The position numbers were made by a program, and so were the translations under genes. Under the pieces are notes generated by a model that was given only the letters and a program-made list of their open reading frames with translations, was not told where the DNA came from and searched no databases. Shown in pieces: positions 1 through 10,843 of a DNA stretch of 64,000 bases. Each line of letters opens with the position of its first letter. Position 1 is the stretch's first letter. Source of the DNA: Alviniconcha marisindica (Eukaryota; Mollusca; Gastropoda; Provannidae); NCBI GenBank assembly GCA_018857735.1, contig JABMCL010002470.1, positions 532,001 through 596,000 of the forward strand, in the 5' to 3' direction.

Positions 1-213
1 GTTGTCAACAATAACTGTTTTTTGCTGATTCCGTCTGCTCGTTGCAAGGGAAGTCACTCATTCAAACGCTCCACAGTTTTGCGAGAGTAACCTGGCCATA
101 GGATCAGGAATAATTTATGGTCAAAAGTGGTGCCTGCAGTCTGAAGCTGTTTCTAGGGAAGCATTGCATCGGTACTTTGTGCTATTGTTAGATTAACTGC
201 AACTCACAGACAA
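1..213 (+). other. possible non-coding first exon of CYB561
   Basis: The stretch ends at position 213 in CAGACAA followed by a consensus 5' splice site GTAAGT at 214-219. The first CYB561 coding exon opens one base before its ATG right after an acceptor, so a separate upstream 5' UTR exon must exist. This is the only strong donor I noticed upstream, but nothing else proves it, and the interval to 7420 is long. No promoter motif was recognised. Confidence 0.2.
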
Positions 214-2099
214 GTAAGTGCCTTTTTTTGACAAACACACCATTGTTGCTATCGATTGTTGCTATGTGTAAAATATTTTCATTCCACTTTCAGAGATTGC
301 CCGTAAGAGTCACTACTCGGTCTCCCAGTCGCATGTTTGTATCACATACATACGGCAAGCACGAGATGCTAATTTTGCACCATCTGGTACATTGTTTTGG
401 CTGGAGATCTAGTGATACGCACGGTTAAAACGGGTGACGGTTGAATTATGTGTTATCGGCCTTGTGACTGAACAGTTGCAGGAGTATTGAGTAACACTAC
501 AGCCGACATTTGCGTTGTTTTGTAACAGATTTATTTTCAAAATCAGTAACTAGTCTAACTGGCTTTTAAATTATTAATGTTTTATTGTTAGCGTCTGTGT
601 TTCTCAAGTACATGCTGCTTATATTATGCATACTTGATCAGATCTTGAGCCACCAATGCTCTATTATTTTTTACACTAATGCATAGATTTGATTCTGTTG
701 TCACAATGTCACATTGTCAGTGAAGTCTGGAAGTTGAGCAGAATAAAACGCCAGTATAATTTACTTTTAAATTAAAACAAACATGCAATCAGTTTCACTC
801 ATATCCTCAGTACTCTCCAGTCTTTAAAAGAAAGAGAGAGAGAAAGAAAAAGAATTTCCATCCCTAATAAGCCGTACGGTTTCTGTGGACGTTAAGCACC
901 ATGTTTACTTACTTAAGAAAAAGGAGACAAAAACTATTACCTCGATAAGCAGTACAAGTCCAGAACACAATGGCATCTTAAAAAACAAAGCAAAACAACA
1001 ACAACAACAAAAACCTGAGTTATAGTTGGATTGAATGACCAGTTTGCCACTCAGTTCAGTAATTGCATTGCAAAGATAGGCCTCACTGCCCCTGTGACTA
1101 TTTCTACTGATCTTCTGAACTGCTGATCCTTTTGGAGTTTTGCATCCACACTTTGTTTGATGTTGCATCATTATTTATGATTTAAGAAAAGAGTGTGTAA
1201 ACTGTAATGTTGTTGGGATGCGCATTGTTGGTTGCTTGTTGTTTGTGTCCTTTCAAAATTCAACCCATTCATGCCAATCAAACTGAAGTTGGAAGCAGTC
1301 TTCAAACGGACACTCTTTATTCCTGTCTTCTCTCTCTCTTGTCTCTCTCTCTCTGGTCTCTCTCCCATACACACCTATCGTAGTATATACATATATATAT
1401 ATATTATATATGCCTCATAGCAACTGAGAACAGGTCAGTTTTCAACCTGTGTTGCACGGAGCCCGTGCAACACAATCACATTCATTCCATCCACTGACCA
1501 TTCACTCATCCATTCACATGCAAACACATTCACATTCAACTGACCATTCACTCATACCACAGGCACATGCTATCATATTACTACAAGTGTCTTGTGAAAA
1601 GATTGGATGCTCAAGGTTACACCAGAAGTTCAAAACTTCATTGGATAGTTGTCAATCCTATTGTTTCTGTGCCACTGATCTCTTTGCAACCAAACTAGGT
1701 GTGTTGATGTAAGTTGTATTTGTAACCAATAATCGAATAACCAGGCCAGATGCAAACAAAGTAGGCAGGACAATAACACTGTGACTCACAGTCTAAACTT
1801 TCCAGGCACACGGCGAGAGGTATTTTGCCGTTCAAGGTGACAAACCTGGTTTTTTTCACTTCCTTTAAGTTCTGAACAATTCTCTTGTTATCATTTAACA
1901 GACTCTGGACATGTTCTGTTCCTTACTAGTAATACTAATTGTTATCATGTTTGTAACACTAATGCAGTAAAAGATAGATAAATGGATGGACTGTCTGTTT
2001 CATCACAGATTTCTCCAGCACAGACCATGTCACTGTATCAGTGTATTATATGGGAGTTTCTCTTATATCTGAGTAATCTGTGCCATTTTGTGAATGAAA

Positions 2100-2620
2100 T
2101 TTGTTATTTGTATTACATAATGCATGCTCTGTGCTGTTTTATGTGGGGAGTTTCTCGTACAGTTACACACCCTGAGCTATATCATTATCAAGGTCAGAGA
2201 GCTTCTCTTACACTTACAGTCTTAACTTGAGAGGCACTTAAGACTTAAGTCTTACACTCCATTTTGTTTGTGAGGAGTTTGTCTTGTAAGTTGTATGCCC
2301 CATGCAGTTTTAAATGGGAGGTGTTATCTTACATGCCCTGTGCCTTTTTATGTATGGAATTGCCCCATTACATGCCCCATGCTCTTTTATGAAGGGAGTT
2401 TTTCTTGTCTGGCAGTTACATGCCCTGTCATGCCTATGAGTACGATAGTTTTTCTCACAGATTTTCATGTGTGTGTGTGTGGGGGAGGGGGGGGGTTCTC
2501 TTACATGTATACATATTTACCCCATACTCTTACATGCAGAGTTTCCCATGTCTTACACACCCCATGCTGTTGTATGTGGGGAGTTTCTTTTACATGCTTC
2601 CAGCTATTTTTTTTTTGTGT
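2100..2620. repeat. degenerate minisatellite, about 40-50 bp units
   Basis: Variants of the phrase 'acatgccccatgctgtttta' followed by 'tgtggggagtttctctt' recur irregularly about every 40-60 bp. Copies are diverged and interrupted by a GT/G-rich stretch near 2470-2500 and another near 2615-2670. It is not coding. Confidence 0.55.
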
Positions 2621-3591
2621 GTGTGTGTGTGTGGTAATGGTGGTAGTAGTGGTGGGGGGTGGGGGTGATATTCTGCTGCACAAGGTGAACAACTGTTAAT
2701 TTTGAATCTCGCTTTAGTTAATGACGATGAGCAGGACGTGATGTGGAAATCACCACCAAGGGTCACAGCTGGTCAGTTAATGGCTGCCTGGGGACTGTTT
2801 GCTTTTAGTTCTCTGAGCTCCACTTTCACTTGCTTGATCCATTTTCACATTCTGAACAAATATCTTTCTCTTCCCAGACTGACAAATGCATCTTTTGCAT
2901 GTCTCACTGGTAACCCACATCTGTCTCACCTGACTATATTCAACCCAGGAACCTCTGCAACTTAGCTGATGTTCACCTGTGCTTCCCATGCATGCTTTAT
3001 GATGCCCTAGAGTGTATTGATCCGGTCGTGTAATTAAACTCCATGATGTGTGCAAGTGTGAAAAACAGTAAACAACCACTGGATATTGCTCTTTTGTTGT
3101 TGTTCTTGTTTTTGTAACAGTTAAAAGTGGTCAGACATGAGGGAAGACTGCCGTTCTCTGCTTGGTTATTAACCTCTGAGGCATAAAGCTGTTCAAATCC
3201 AATGGTAATCAACATTACAAGTGGAAATGAAGAGAAATTGTTCTTGTCTGCACTTCCACATGTATGCAGTGCAGATATTTATAAGCACTTGGCTAATCTG
3301 TAACTTTTGCTTCTCTGCAAACAGCAGTTGGGTAACAGTCATGGCAGTGAAATAATTGATGAGACATCTGAGACGCAATGATGCAAATGAAAATGTACGC
3401 AACAGTAGTAAAATGGTCAAACCCAACCTGCTTTGCGATCACAAAGGGCCCACAATAGCAAAGACTGTAAAGAAAATGGATGTAGGTTAGGCCTACCTCC
3501 TCCATTTGATTTTGAATCATAAGAACCATCAAGAAATGTGGGCGTCCAAGGAAAGAAGAAGAAGAAAACAACAGAAGGAACAAACTAAACA

Positions 3592-3785
3592 ATGAAAGTC
3601 AAAGTACAGGAACATAACATGGAAGTCAAAATGCAGGAACATAACATGAAAGTCAAAGTACAGGAACATAACATGGAAGTCAAAGTGCAGGAACATAACA
3701 TGGAAGTCAAAGTGCAGGAACATAACACGGAAGTCAAAGTGCAGGAACATAACATGGAAGTCAAAGTGCAGGAACATAACATGGT
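3592..3785. repeat. 27-bp minisatellite, about 7 copies
   Basis: The unit is 27 bp, of the type 'aaagtgcaggaacataac' plus 'atggaagtc', repeated head to tail about seven times with a few substitutions. Because 27 is a multiple of three and the unit lacks stops in some frames, it is open on both strands. There is no surrounding exon signal, so I read it as non-coding. Confidence 0.9.
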
Positions 3786-4087
3786 AGTAAAATGAATGTA
3801 CTCCAGATAGGATTTTAATGTGCTGTTAGCTGCAGAGGGTCATCTCAGAACAAAATTCAGAATAGATTCCTTGAAATAGATAATACATAATGATGCACAT
3901 TCAGTGATGATGAGAGATACTCAGATAGCAACTGAAATAAGATGAAGCATTTATTACACTACAAGCATTTGAATGCTGGAGCCAGACTCTTGTTGAAACC
4001 CAAGCATTCCATGACACAGCACCACATGCTGGTCTGATTGAAAGCTGACTCATGCTGAGCCAGCTTGGCTCAGTTTGGTACAGTTGT

Positions 4088-4112
4088 GGGGGGGGGGGGG
4101 GGGGGGGGGGGG
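4088..4112 (+). repeat. G homopolymer (25 bases)
   Basis: Uninterrupted run of 25 G on the plus strand. No gene context. Confidence 0.95.
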
Positions 4113-6069
4113 AACAACCACAACAAAAAAAGCCTGGTGACAGGTCAGTTTTTGAACTGAAGTCTTTCATGTCAATTCTTAACAGTCAGGTTGTCCACAT
4201 TTAAACTGCAGCTAATCATCTTCAACACCTGAACCTTGATCTGCTTTGATGGGCCTTGTCCTAGCAGTTTGTTGTAAGATGTAGAAACTTCAGTACTACT
4301 TTTTTTGTTCATTTTGTGAACTTTGCTGATAAGCTCCATTGCAGACACCAGCATTCTCATGGTGCAGAAATTCAGACTGCACCATTCATGAAGTGCAGGC
4401 TGTGACACAGACAATAATGATAAATAAGGGATCCAGTAGGCTTCTCATTAATAGCTTTTGTTCCCACAGCTGTCGAAAGAGCAAGTTGGGTGTGTAATTT
4501 GCTTTGCATTGGCCTAGCAGGCTCCCCACCACCTTGACATCTGTTGTTCTGGCAGTGGCTGACAGTCTGTCTTCCATATGTGTTAGTGCACTTGGAACGG
4601 AGCTATGCACAGGTAGATTCCCTACCCCCTGCCCGTCCCCCATCCCTAAAAGAGGGTATGTGGTCTCTGTGGGCCTTGAGCCCCACAGTCATCACAATCA
4701 GTCCTGTCAGTTTTTAATGAAAATTATACTAGTCATTAACTGAGTCAGCACATGCGTCAAGACGCCTGTTGAGGATGATAACTTTCTAAGGGAGGGTTGG
4801 GGATATGTGAACCTAATGATTTTTATTTAATTTGAGAGTTTTTACATTTTGGTTTGACAGAGAAAGCATTATTCCAGGTAATTTTGGGTTTGCTATTAGT
4901 GTACATACAGATTGAGAGAAAGGGGGCGTATGTCTAAGAGTGTGTATGTGCGTGTTTCATGACTTAGAATTATTGAGATATGTTCTTCATTGTGCGATCA
5001 GACGACAGCTTTAATTTCCCGCTGGGATGAATAAAGTATATTGTTATTGTTAGATCTGTAAACTAGCTTAGTATAGGTCTACTAATCTAGACAGCTGTGT
5101 CCTTTGTGGCAAAGGTTTCTGAAAGCAGTAGTACTGTGTGACTTGTTTGAGGAGGAGTACAGTGACCCAGCCTGAGCTTGGTGTTTTATTTACAGTTGTT
5201 TTACAGGTGCATCACAGTCCCAGGGTTTCACTGGGCTAAGTGCTATAATTTTTCTGCTTGTTTGTGGGGAAATGAGAAACTCAGACAGACAGTGTAGTGC
5301 ATTTCCAAAACCACTTCTTAGGGGTAACTTCTCTGAGTTCTTAGTAATTTTATGTCCACACTTGCTGACCAGACATTTTTGTATTCTCGTGAGCAAGATC
5401 CAATCATTGCTTCAGTCAAAGTGAAATTTCTGATGAAAGATCACCCTAAAAATTCAAATAATCCTGGTCTTGAAAATAAGACTAAAAGGGAATCTGTTGA
5501 TCTGTTATCCTTGAAGGGTTTATATGTGCACAGAATGAACACTAATTTTGTCGTAGGAGAGGATGGTGTCTCATATGTGTTGTCTATATCAGAATATCTG
5601 AATCTTGTCCAAAGTGAAAGTATTGTTTTTTAAAATACATACATGTAGTACCATGCATTAGTACTTGTAAGTGAGTATGTTTAATGCCTGACTTCATCAC
5701 ATTAAAGCAAACACAAACACATTTGGTGCATGTCTCATATTTCCTGGTATAAATTTGATGGTGAAGCTGCTGTGGCAAATTAACGTCACCATTATCATCA
5801 TCATCAGTGCTGTTGTCCTGTTTAACATGATCTTGTCATTCAGTAATTAACGTGTTCTTCCCTCTCTCTCTTGTCCTCCTTGTTTTTATTATGTACAGGT
5901 CTGTATGACACAGATCATTCACAGTTTGAAAATATGGTGGACCCCTCTTTTAGACCACCAAAAAATTGAACACGAGTTGTCTTAGGAGAGAGACATTCCT
6001 TAGACAGGATTTCATTCAAGCTGAACTATGATGGGAAAGGTTTCTGACTGAATGGTCCTAAAAAGGGTG

Positions 6070-6102
6070 GTCTCTCATCAGGCTAGTCTTTCAGGCTGGT
6101 CT
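6070..6102 (+). repeat. minisatellite 'caggctggtct', first block
   Basis: First block of an array based on 'tctcatcaggctggtct' (about 16 bp). The array continues at 6596-6722 and 7290-7340. The missing parts are occupied by a SINE and another dispersed repeat, so the array predates both insertions. Confidence 0.7.
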
Positions 6103-6564
6103 TTGATGATCACTTATATAGCGCTATTCTCCGCTCTCTTGAGCAGACTGACTGTGCTCGCGTGTGGTTCTACATGAATGACTAGCTTTTCTTTCTTCTT
6201 TTACGATCCACCGAAGTGGTGTACTTACAGCGCTGGCATGGCTGGTGTCACATGAAACTGCAGCCGTCTCGGCGCAGGTTCTGTGTACACCATACAACCA
6301 TGTCACCATGTCACTTCATGCAAAGCCACATATGTAAGGTGTATGCGTGTTTAGCTGTAACCTGCCACCTGCACTTTTGGCAGAATGACCGGGATCTTTT
6401 ACGTGCTACTGCAGTAACACGGGGCTGGAACGGATACCGAAATAAGAGTCAGCACAGAAAGTTGACCCTGGAGAAGAAAATTAACCCACCGCTCCTGCAG
6501 GAATTCGAACCCATGACTTTTCAATCACGAGTCCAGCGCTCTAACCACTGAGCTATCCCTGCCC
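6103..6564 (-). mobile_element. tRNA-derived SINE, copy 1
   Basis: The right end, read on the minus strand, is a tRNA-like head: GCAGGGATAGCTCAGTGG (A box TAGCTCAGTGG) followed about 40 bp later by the B-box-like GGGTTCGAATTCC. The body contains the phrase 'cagaatgaccgggat' and the left end is 'gatgatcacttatatagcgc'. Two more copies with the same order of segments occur in this window (38.3 kb and 52.1 kb), showing a dispersed family of about 460-490 bp. It interrupts a minisatellite. Confidence 0.85.
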
Positions 6565-6595
6565 CACTGAGCTAACCACTGAGCTATCCCTGAGC

Positions 6596-6722
6596 TGTCT
6601 TTCATCAGGCTGGTCTCTTAACAGGCTGGTCTTTCAGGCTGGTCTCGTAAAGGCTGGGATCTCATCAGGCCGGTTTCTTATCAGGCTGGTTTCTCATCAG
6701 GGTGGTCTCTCAGGCTGGACCC
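6596..6722 (+). repeat. minisatellite 'caggctggtct', second block
   Basis: About eight imperfect units of 'tctcatcaggctggtct', lying between the SINE on its left and the dispersed repeat on its right. Confidence 0.8.
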
Positions 6723-6759
6723 TGAAGGGAGGCCGGGGATGTCTGATGTCACCCTCCTG

Positions 6760-7285
6760 TCTGGAATCTCAGGGCTGTCATTTGATTCCCCTTTCCTATC
6801 TCCTCTCTCATTTTTTCTGCCTAGTCCTTTTGCTCTTTCTGTCTGATCATTTTTTTCTGCTAATGGTCCATTCTCCTTTTTTTACAGAAAACTCAAATAT
6901 TTTTCATTAAGGGTTAGGCTTTTTTGTATGGCTCTTGTTGAGCAGCTAGGAGATGATGGTAGGTGGTATGTGCAGCTTGCTGCCATATGTATGGCACTGG
7001 TGTTTGCCATTATGTGTTTATATAACATTTTTAAATTTTATATTGTGTCTGTCCATTTCTTTTTTCTTTAGCCTGGTATCGATAAATTAGATGGAATGGT
7101 CAACAATACCAGCATGTCCTAGCCTTATGTGCTCTTTTAACAGGGGCAATATTGAAGGGACTAACTCTTTGAAAAATATGTGTCTGATGTTTGTGTATGT
7201 ATTTGCTTACGACCTGAGTTTGACTGTCCTGAGGTGACCATGTGTGGTTGACAGGACATTAAAATCCAATTACTACTACTACTGC
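6760..7285 (+). mobile_element. dispersed repeat family R1, copy 1
   Basis: Shares long segments with 18.88-19.22 kb and 33.16-33.87 kb: 'aatctcagggctgtcatttg', 'tgtatggctcttgttgagca', 'gataaattagatggaatgg', 'gaagggactaact', and a 3' end 'gacattaaaatccaattact' followed here by (TAC)n. The defined 3' end with a short simple tail suggests a retroposed, SINE- or LINE-like element. The family was not recognised. Confidence 0.7.
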
Positions 7286-7289
7286 TACT

Positions 7290-7340
7290 CTCAGGCTGGT
7301 CTCTCATCAGGCTGGTCTTTTAAACAGGCTGGCCTCTCAC
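7290..7340 (+). repeat. minisatellite 'caggctggtct', third block
   Basis: Three more units of the same ~16-bp array, separated from the second block by the dispersed repeat. Confidence 0.7.
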
Positions 7341-7420
7341 TGGGGATTCCACTGCAGTTGTACTAATTATCATCTGTGCTTTTTTTCCCTTTTTTTCTCT
7401 TCTTTCTCTTCGTCTTCAGA

Positions 7421-7634
7421 ATGTACTTTGACAGCGAGTCCAGCTCGGCAGACCTGCGCTACTTCACCTGGCTGGTGGTGGTGGCCCAGCTCATCGGAGC
7501 AGTGGCGGTGGTGCTGGTGGGGGTGTGGATGGGTTACTTCCAGGGTGGCTTTGCCTGGCAGTCAGACCCTGAACACCAGTTCAACTTCCACCCCCTGTTC
7601 ATGATCATTGGCATGGTCTTCCTGTATGCGGATG
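7421..7634 (+). CDS. CYB561: CYB561 coding exon 1 (residues 1-71)
   Basis: The acceptor is a long pyrimidine tract ending CTTCAG at 7419, then A and ATG at 7421. The exon ends GATG before donor GTGAGT, phase 1. It encodes the cytosolic N-terminus, the first transmembrane helix (WLVVVAQLIGAVAVVLVGV) and the start of helix 2 with HPLFM, the first haem histidine. Confidence 0.93.
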
Positions 7635-10472
7635 GTGAGTTGCAGACTGTACATTGAACTGAAGTTGGATTGAAGGGTGTCTCTTCTTTTGTAAAGTGAC
7701 CACCTCCATCATTTTGAAGAGTATGTCATTTTAGCGTGTTGGGAGAATACATGAGGAGAAAAGAAAATGGTGGCAGGTTACAGACATTGGGACTGTTTGT
7801 TGTGGGTGTGGGTGTATTACTGTATATACATATATATATATATCAACCAAAAACACACTCCTTGTCTGCCGCTTCAATGCAAGATCCATCGGCACTTCCA
7901 GGAGGAGGTCCGACATATTCACTTTCATTCAGGACAACAACATCAACATCATGCTGTTGATGGAGACCTGGCTGTGCTCTGCCGGTGACGAGGCCAAGAT
8001 CGCCGACCTGGCTCTGCCTGGGTACTCGGTTCTCTCCTTCCCCCACTCAGCAGGGGGGTCCGGCGCAAGGGACTTTCTTAAGCCACATGTCGCTACTACT
8101 TCGTCCTTTCCTGTTCAGCACACTGCTTTGAAACCGCTCAGCTGACTCTAATATATACCACAAGCAACTAACCAGCTTGTTATGTATCTACCGCCGTCCA
8201 CCCAGCAAAAAGAAAAAATTCTCTGACTCCATGTTTTTCAATCAGTTTCCGACTTCCTTGAACACTCCAACAGTCTGCCTGGCAAAACACTCCTTATGGG
8301 TGACTTTAACTTTCATTTTGAAAATGTAGAAAACAACAACTCCAGAAAACTACACAATATCATAGACATGTTTAACCTAACCTAGTCCATTTCTGAACCT
8401 ACTCACAACCAAGGCCATCTGCTTGACTTAGTGTTTTCCAAGCAAAGTGATAACATCCTCACTTCTACAAAACTACACCATGGACTAACATCTGACCACA
8501 CAGCCATCTTGTGCAAACTTGATGTATCTGTACCCGTACAAAAACCTGAAACTTTTTCGTACCGATGCCTCAAAAAGATTGACACCGGCGCCTTTAAACA
8601 AGATCTCTCTCACGCTGTGTCACAAGTCAGTTCTGTCAGTGACTACAGTAACCATCTCTGTTCTATCCTTGACAAGCATGCCCCTCTCTGCCATTGCACA
8701 GTTGTACAAGGAAGCCAACGCCCTGGTTCAGCAGTATTGCGGAGCAGTTCTGTGAGCTGAAATGGGAGTGTCGGCAGGCAGAAAGATGATGGCTCAAATT
8801 TAAGCTCACCGTCCACAAACAGATATACGACTCCGTTAAACAGAAAATAACAAACCTTGTAGGTAAAGCCAAACAAGCCTACTATTCTGCTAAGATTCAG
8901 TCTAGCACAACCTGTAAACAGCTCTTTCCAAATTTCAACACCATCATCGGCAAAAGCAGATCTTCACCTCTTCCTTCAACATTTGACTCTGACGACCTTC
9001 CGAATGTCTTTTCTGATTACTTCACTGAGAAAATCTGCGCATCAGAAACATTTTCCTCCTCCAAACCCAGTTTCTTGCCCTGATACCTCTTTGCTGGAAA
9101 TCTCTTGCTAACTTTTGAGCCTGTCACTGATGAATTTGTCTTAAAAATAATCAACAGTGCATCTGTCAAGTCTTGTGAACTTGATCCCATTCCCACCATG
9201 CTTCTTTATGAAAACCTTGACATCCTCTTGCCAACCATCACGGACATCATCAACACATCTCTTACCACTGGCATTGTACCATGTGATCTGAAGATAGCCG
9301 TTGTCAAACCTCTGTTGAAAAAGCCATCACTTGACAAAAATCTTTTGAAAAACTACTGTCCCATTTCTAACCTTCCATTTCTGTCCCAAATCTTTGAAAA
9401 AGTAATTCTCCATAAACTTCTCTCCCATCTCCAAGAAAACAACCTCAGCAATCCCTTTCAGTCAGCCTATCGAGCAGGACACAGCACTGAGACCATTTTG
9501 TTACATATTGTAAACGATATTCTCTCCACTCTGGACAATGACAACATTTCTGTTCTTCTTTTGTTGGATCTTTCTGCCGCTTTTGACACTATTGGCCACC
9601 AAATTGTCCTCTCCCGCCTGAACTCTGTTTTTGGCATTCAGTCTACTGCACTCCAATGGTTTCAGTCATACCTCTCAGACAGATATCAGTCCACTTCAGT
9701 CATAACTCGTCTTTGTCACCATCACAGCTCATGTATGGTGTGCCTCAGGGCTCAGTTCTGGGGCCCATTCTCTTCGTCCTGTACACTACACCTCTCTCTG
9801 ATATCATAGCTAACCAGCTTTTTGCAGATGACACACAGCTCCAGAAATCCACTCCTCTCAGTGAAGTGACCAACCTCACCAAAGAACTCAATGCATGCAC
9901 AGACGACATAAAAACATAGATGACGGAAAATCAGCTCAAACTGAACGACGACAAAACAGAAGCTCTTTTCCTTTTCATCTTCTTTAAAACCTTCTACCGT
10001 TTCCCTTCCTGATTCGATTACTCTTGGCTCTCACAACATCCCCTTCTCTGATTCTGCCAGGAACCTTGGATTCATTCTTGACTCAAAATGTCCATGAAGA
10101 AGCATGTCATAGAAATCTGCCAAACTGCTTATTTTGAGCTTAAACGCATTAGTTCAATCCGCAGGTTTCTCACTGAAGACGCAACCAAGACTTGTTACTT
10201 CCTATATATATATATGTCCTCTCACAGCTTAACTACTATTTCCATCCTAACAAATATCAGTACCCAGTTTCTGCTACAGTCATTGTGTGTGTGTGTGTGT
10301 TTGTAGTGCATTTTTTTTTTGTGTGTGTGTGTGTGTATAATACTTTATGTAATTGTTTTGGTAGGACTATGCTCTGCATGTGTATAGAATATCATATTTA
10401 GGTTATTATGTATCATGTGAGCGCTCAGGGCGTTGATGAGCACATGATAAATGTACATTATTATAATTATAT

Positions 10473-10535
<63 letters not shown>

Positions 10536-10768
10536 CTGTGCTTGGGTTACAGACATTAAGTCATAATGACATGAGTGTTTGTTGTGGTGTGTTTGTGTAT
10601 GGGGGGGGGGGGGGGGGGGGGGGGGCAGAGGCCTGTGTACATGTAAAAGTGTGTAAGCAGCTTTCAGTTTTCCTGTTGTTTTTTAAATGTGTTTTTGATT
10701 TGTTTGTTTGTTCTATTTCAGTATTTACATCTCTGTGTTGTGTGCCTGTCATCTTCCTTGATTATATA

Positions 10769-10843
<75 letters not shown>

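Larger units (their letters stand above)
220..6060. other. no gene seen; AT-rich flank or intron with repeats
   Basis: No convincing coding exon is visible on either strand. The stretch contains a degenerate minisatellite around 2100-2620, a 27-bp minisatellite at 3592-3785, a G homopolymer at 4088-4112 and a possible LINE 3' end near 5000-5045 (pattern TTTCCCGCTGGGATGAATAAA). If the exon at 1-213 belongs to CYB561, this is its first intron. Confidence 0.5.

Noticed and set aside
3592..3795. Open frame EVKVQEHNM repeated, and its antisense
   Set aside because: 27-bp minisatellite open by unit length; no splice or start context.
5352..5633. 93-codon plus-strand frame
   Set aside because: AT-rich, no recognisable family, no splice partners; may be a chance frame.
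6492..6564. Functional tRNA gene (also at 38.7 and 52.1 kb)
   Set aside because: A and B boxes are present, but each is attached to the same SINE body and the cloverleaf is imperfect, so these are SINE heads.
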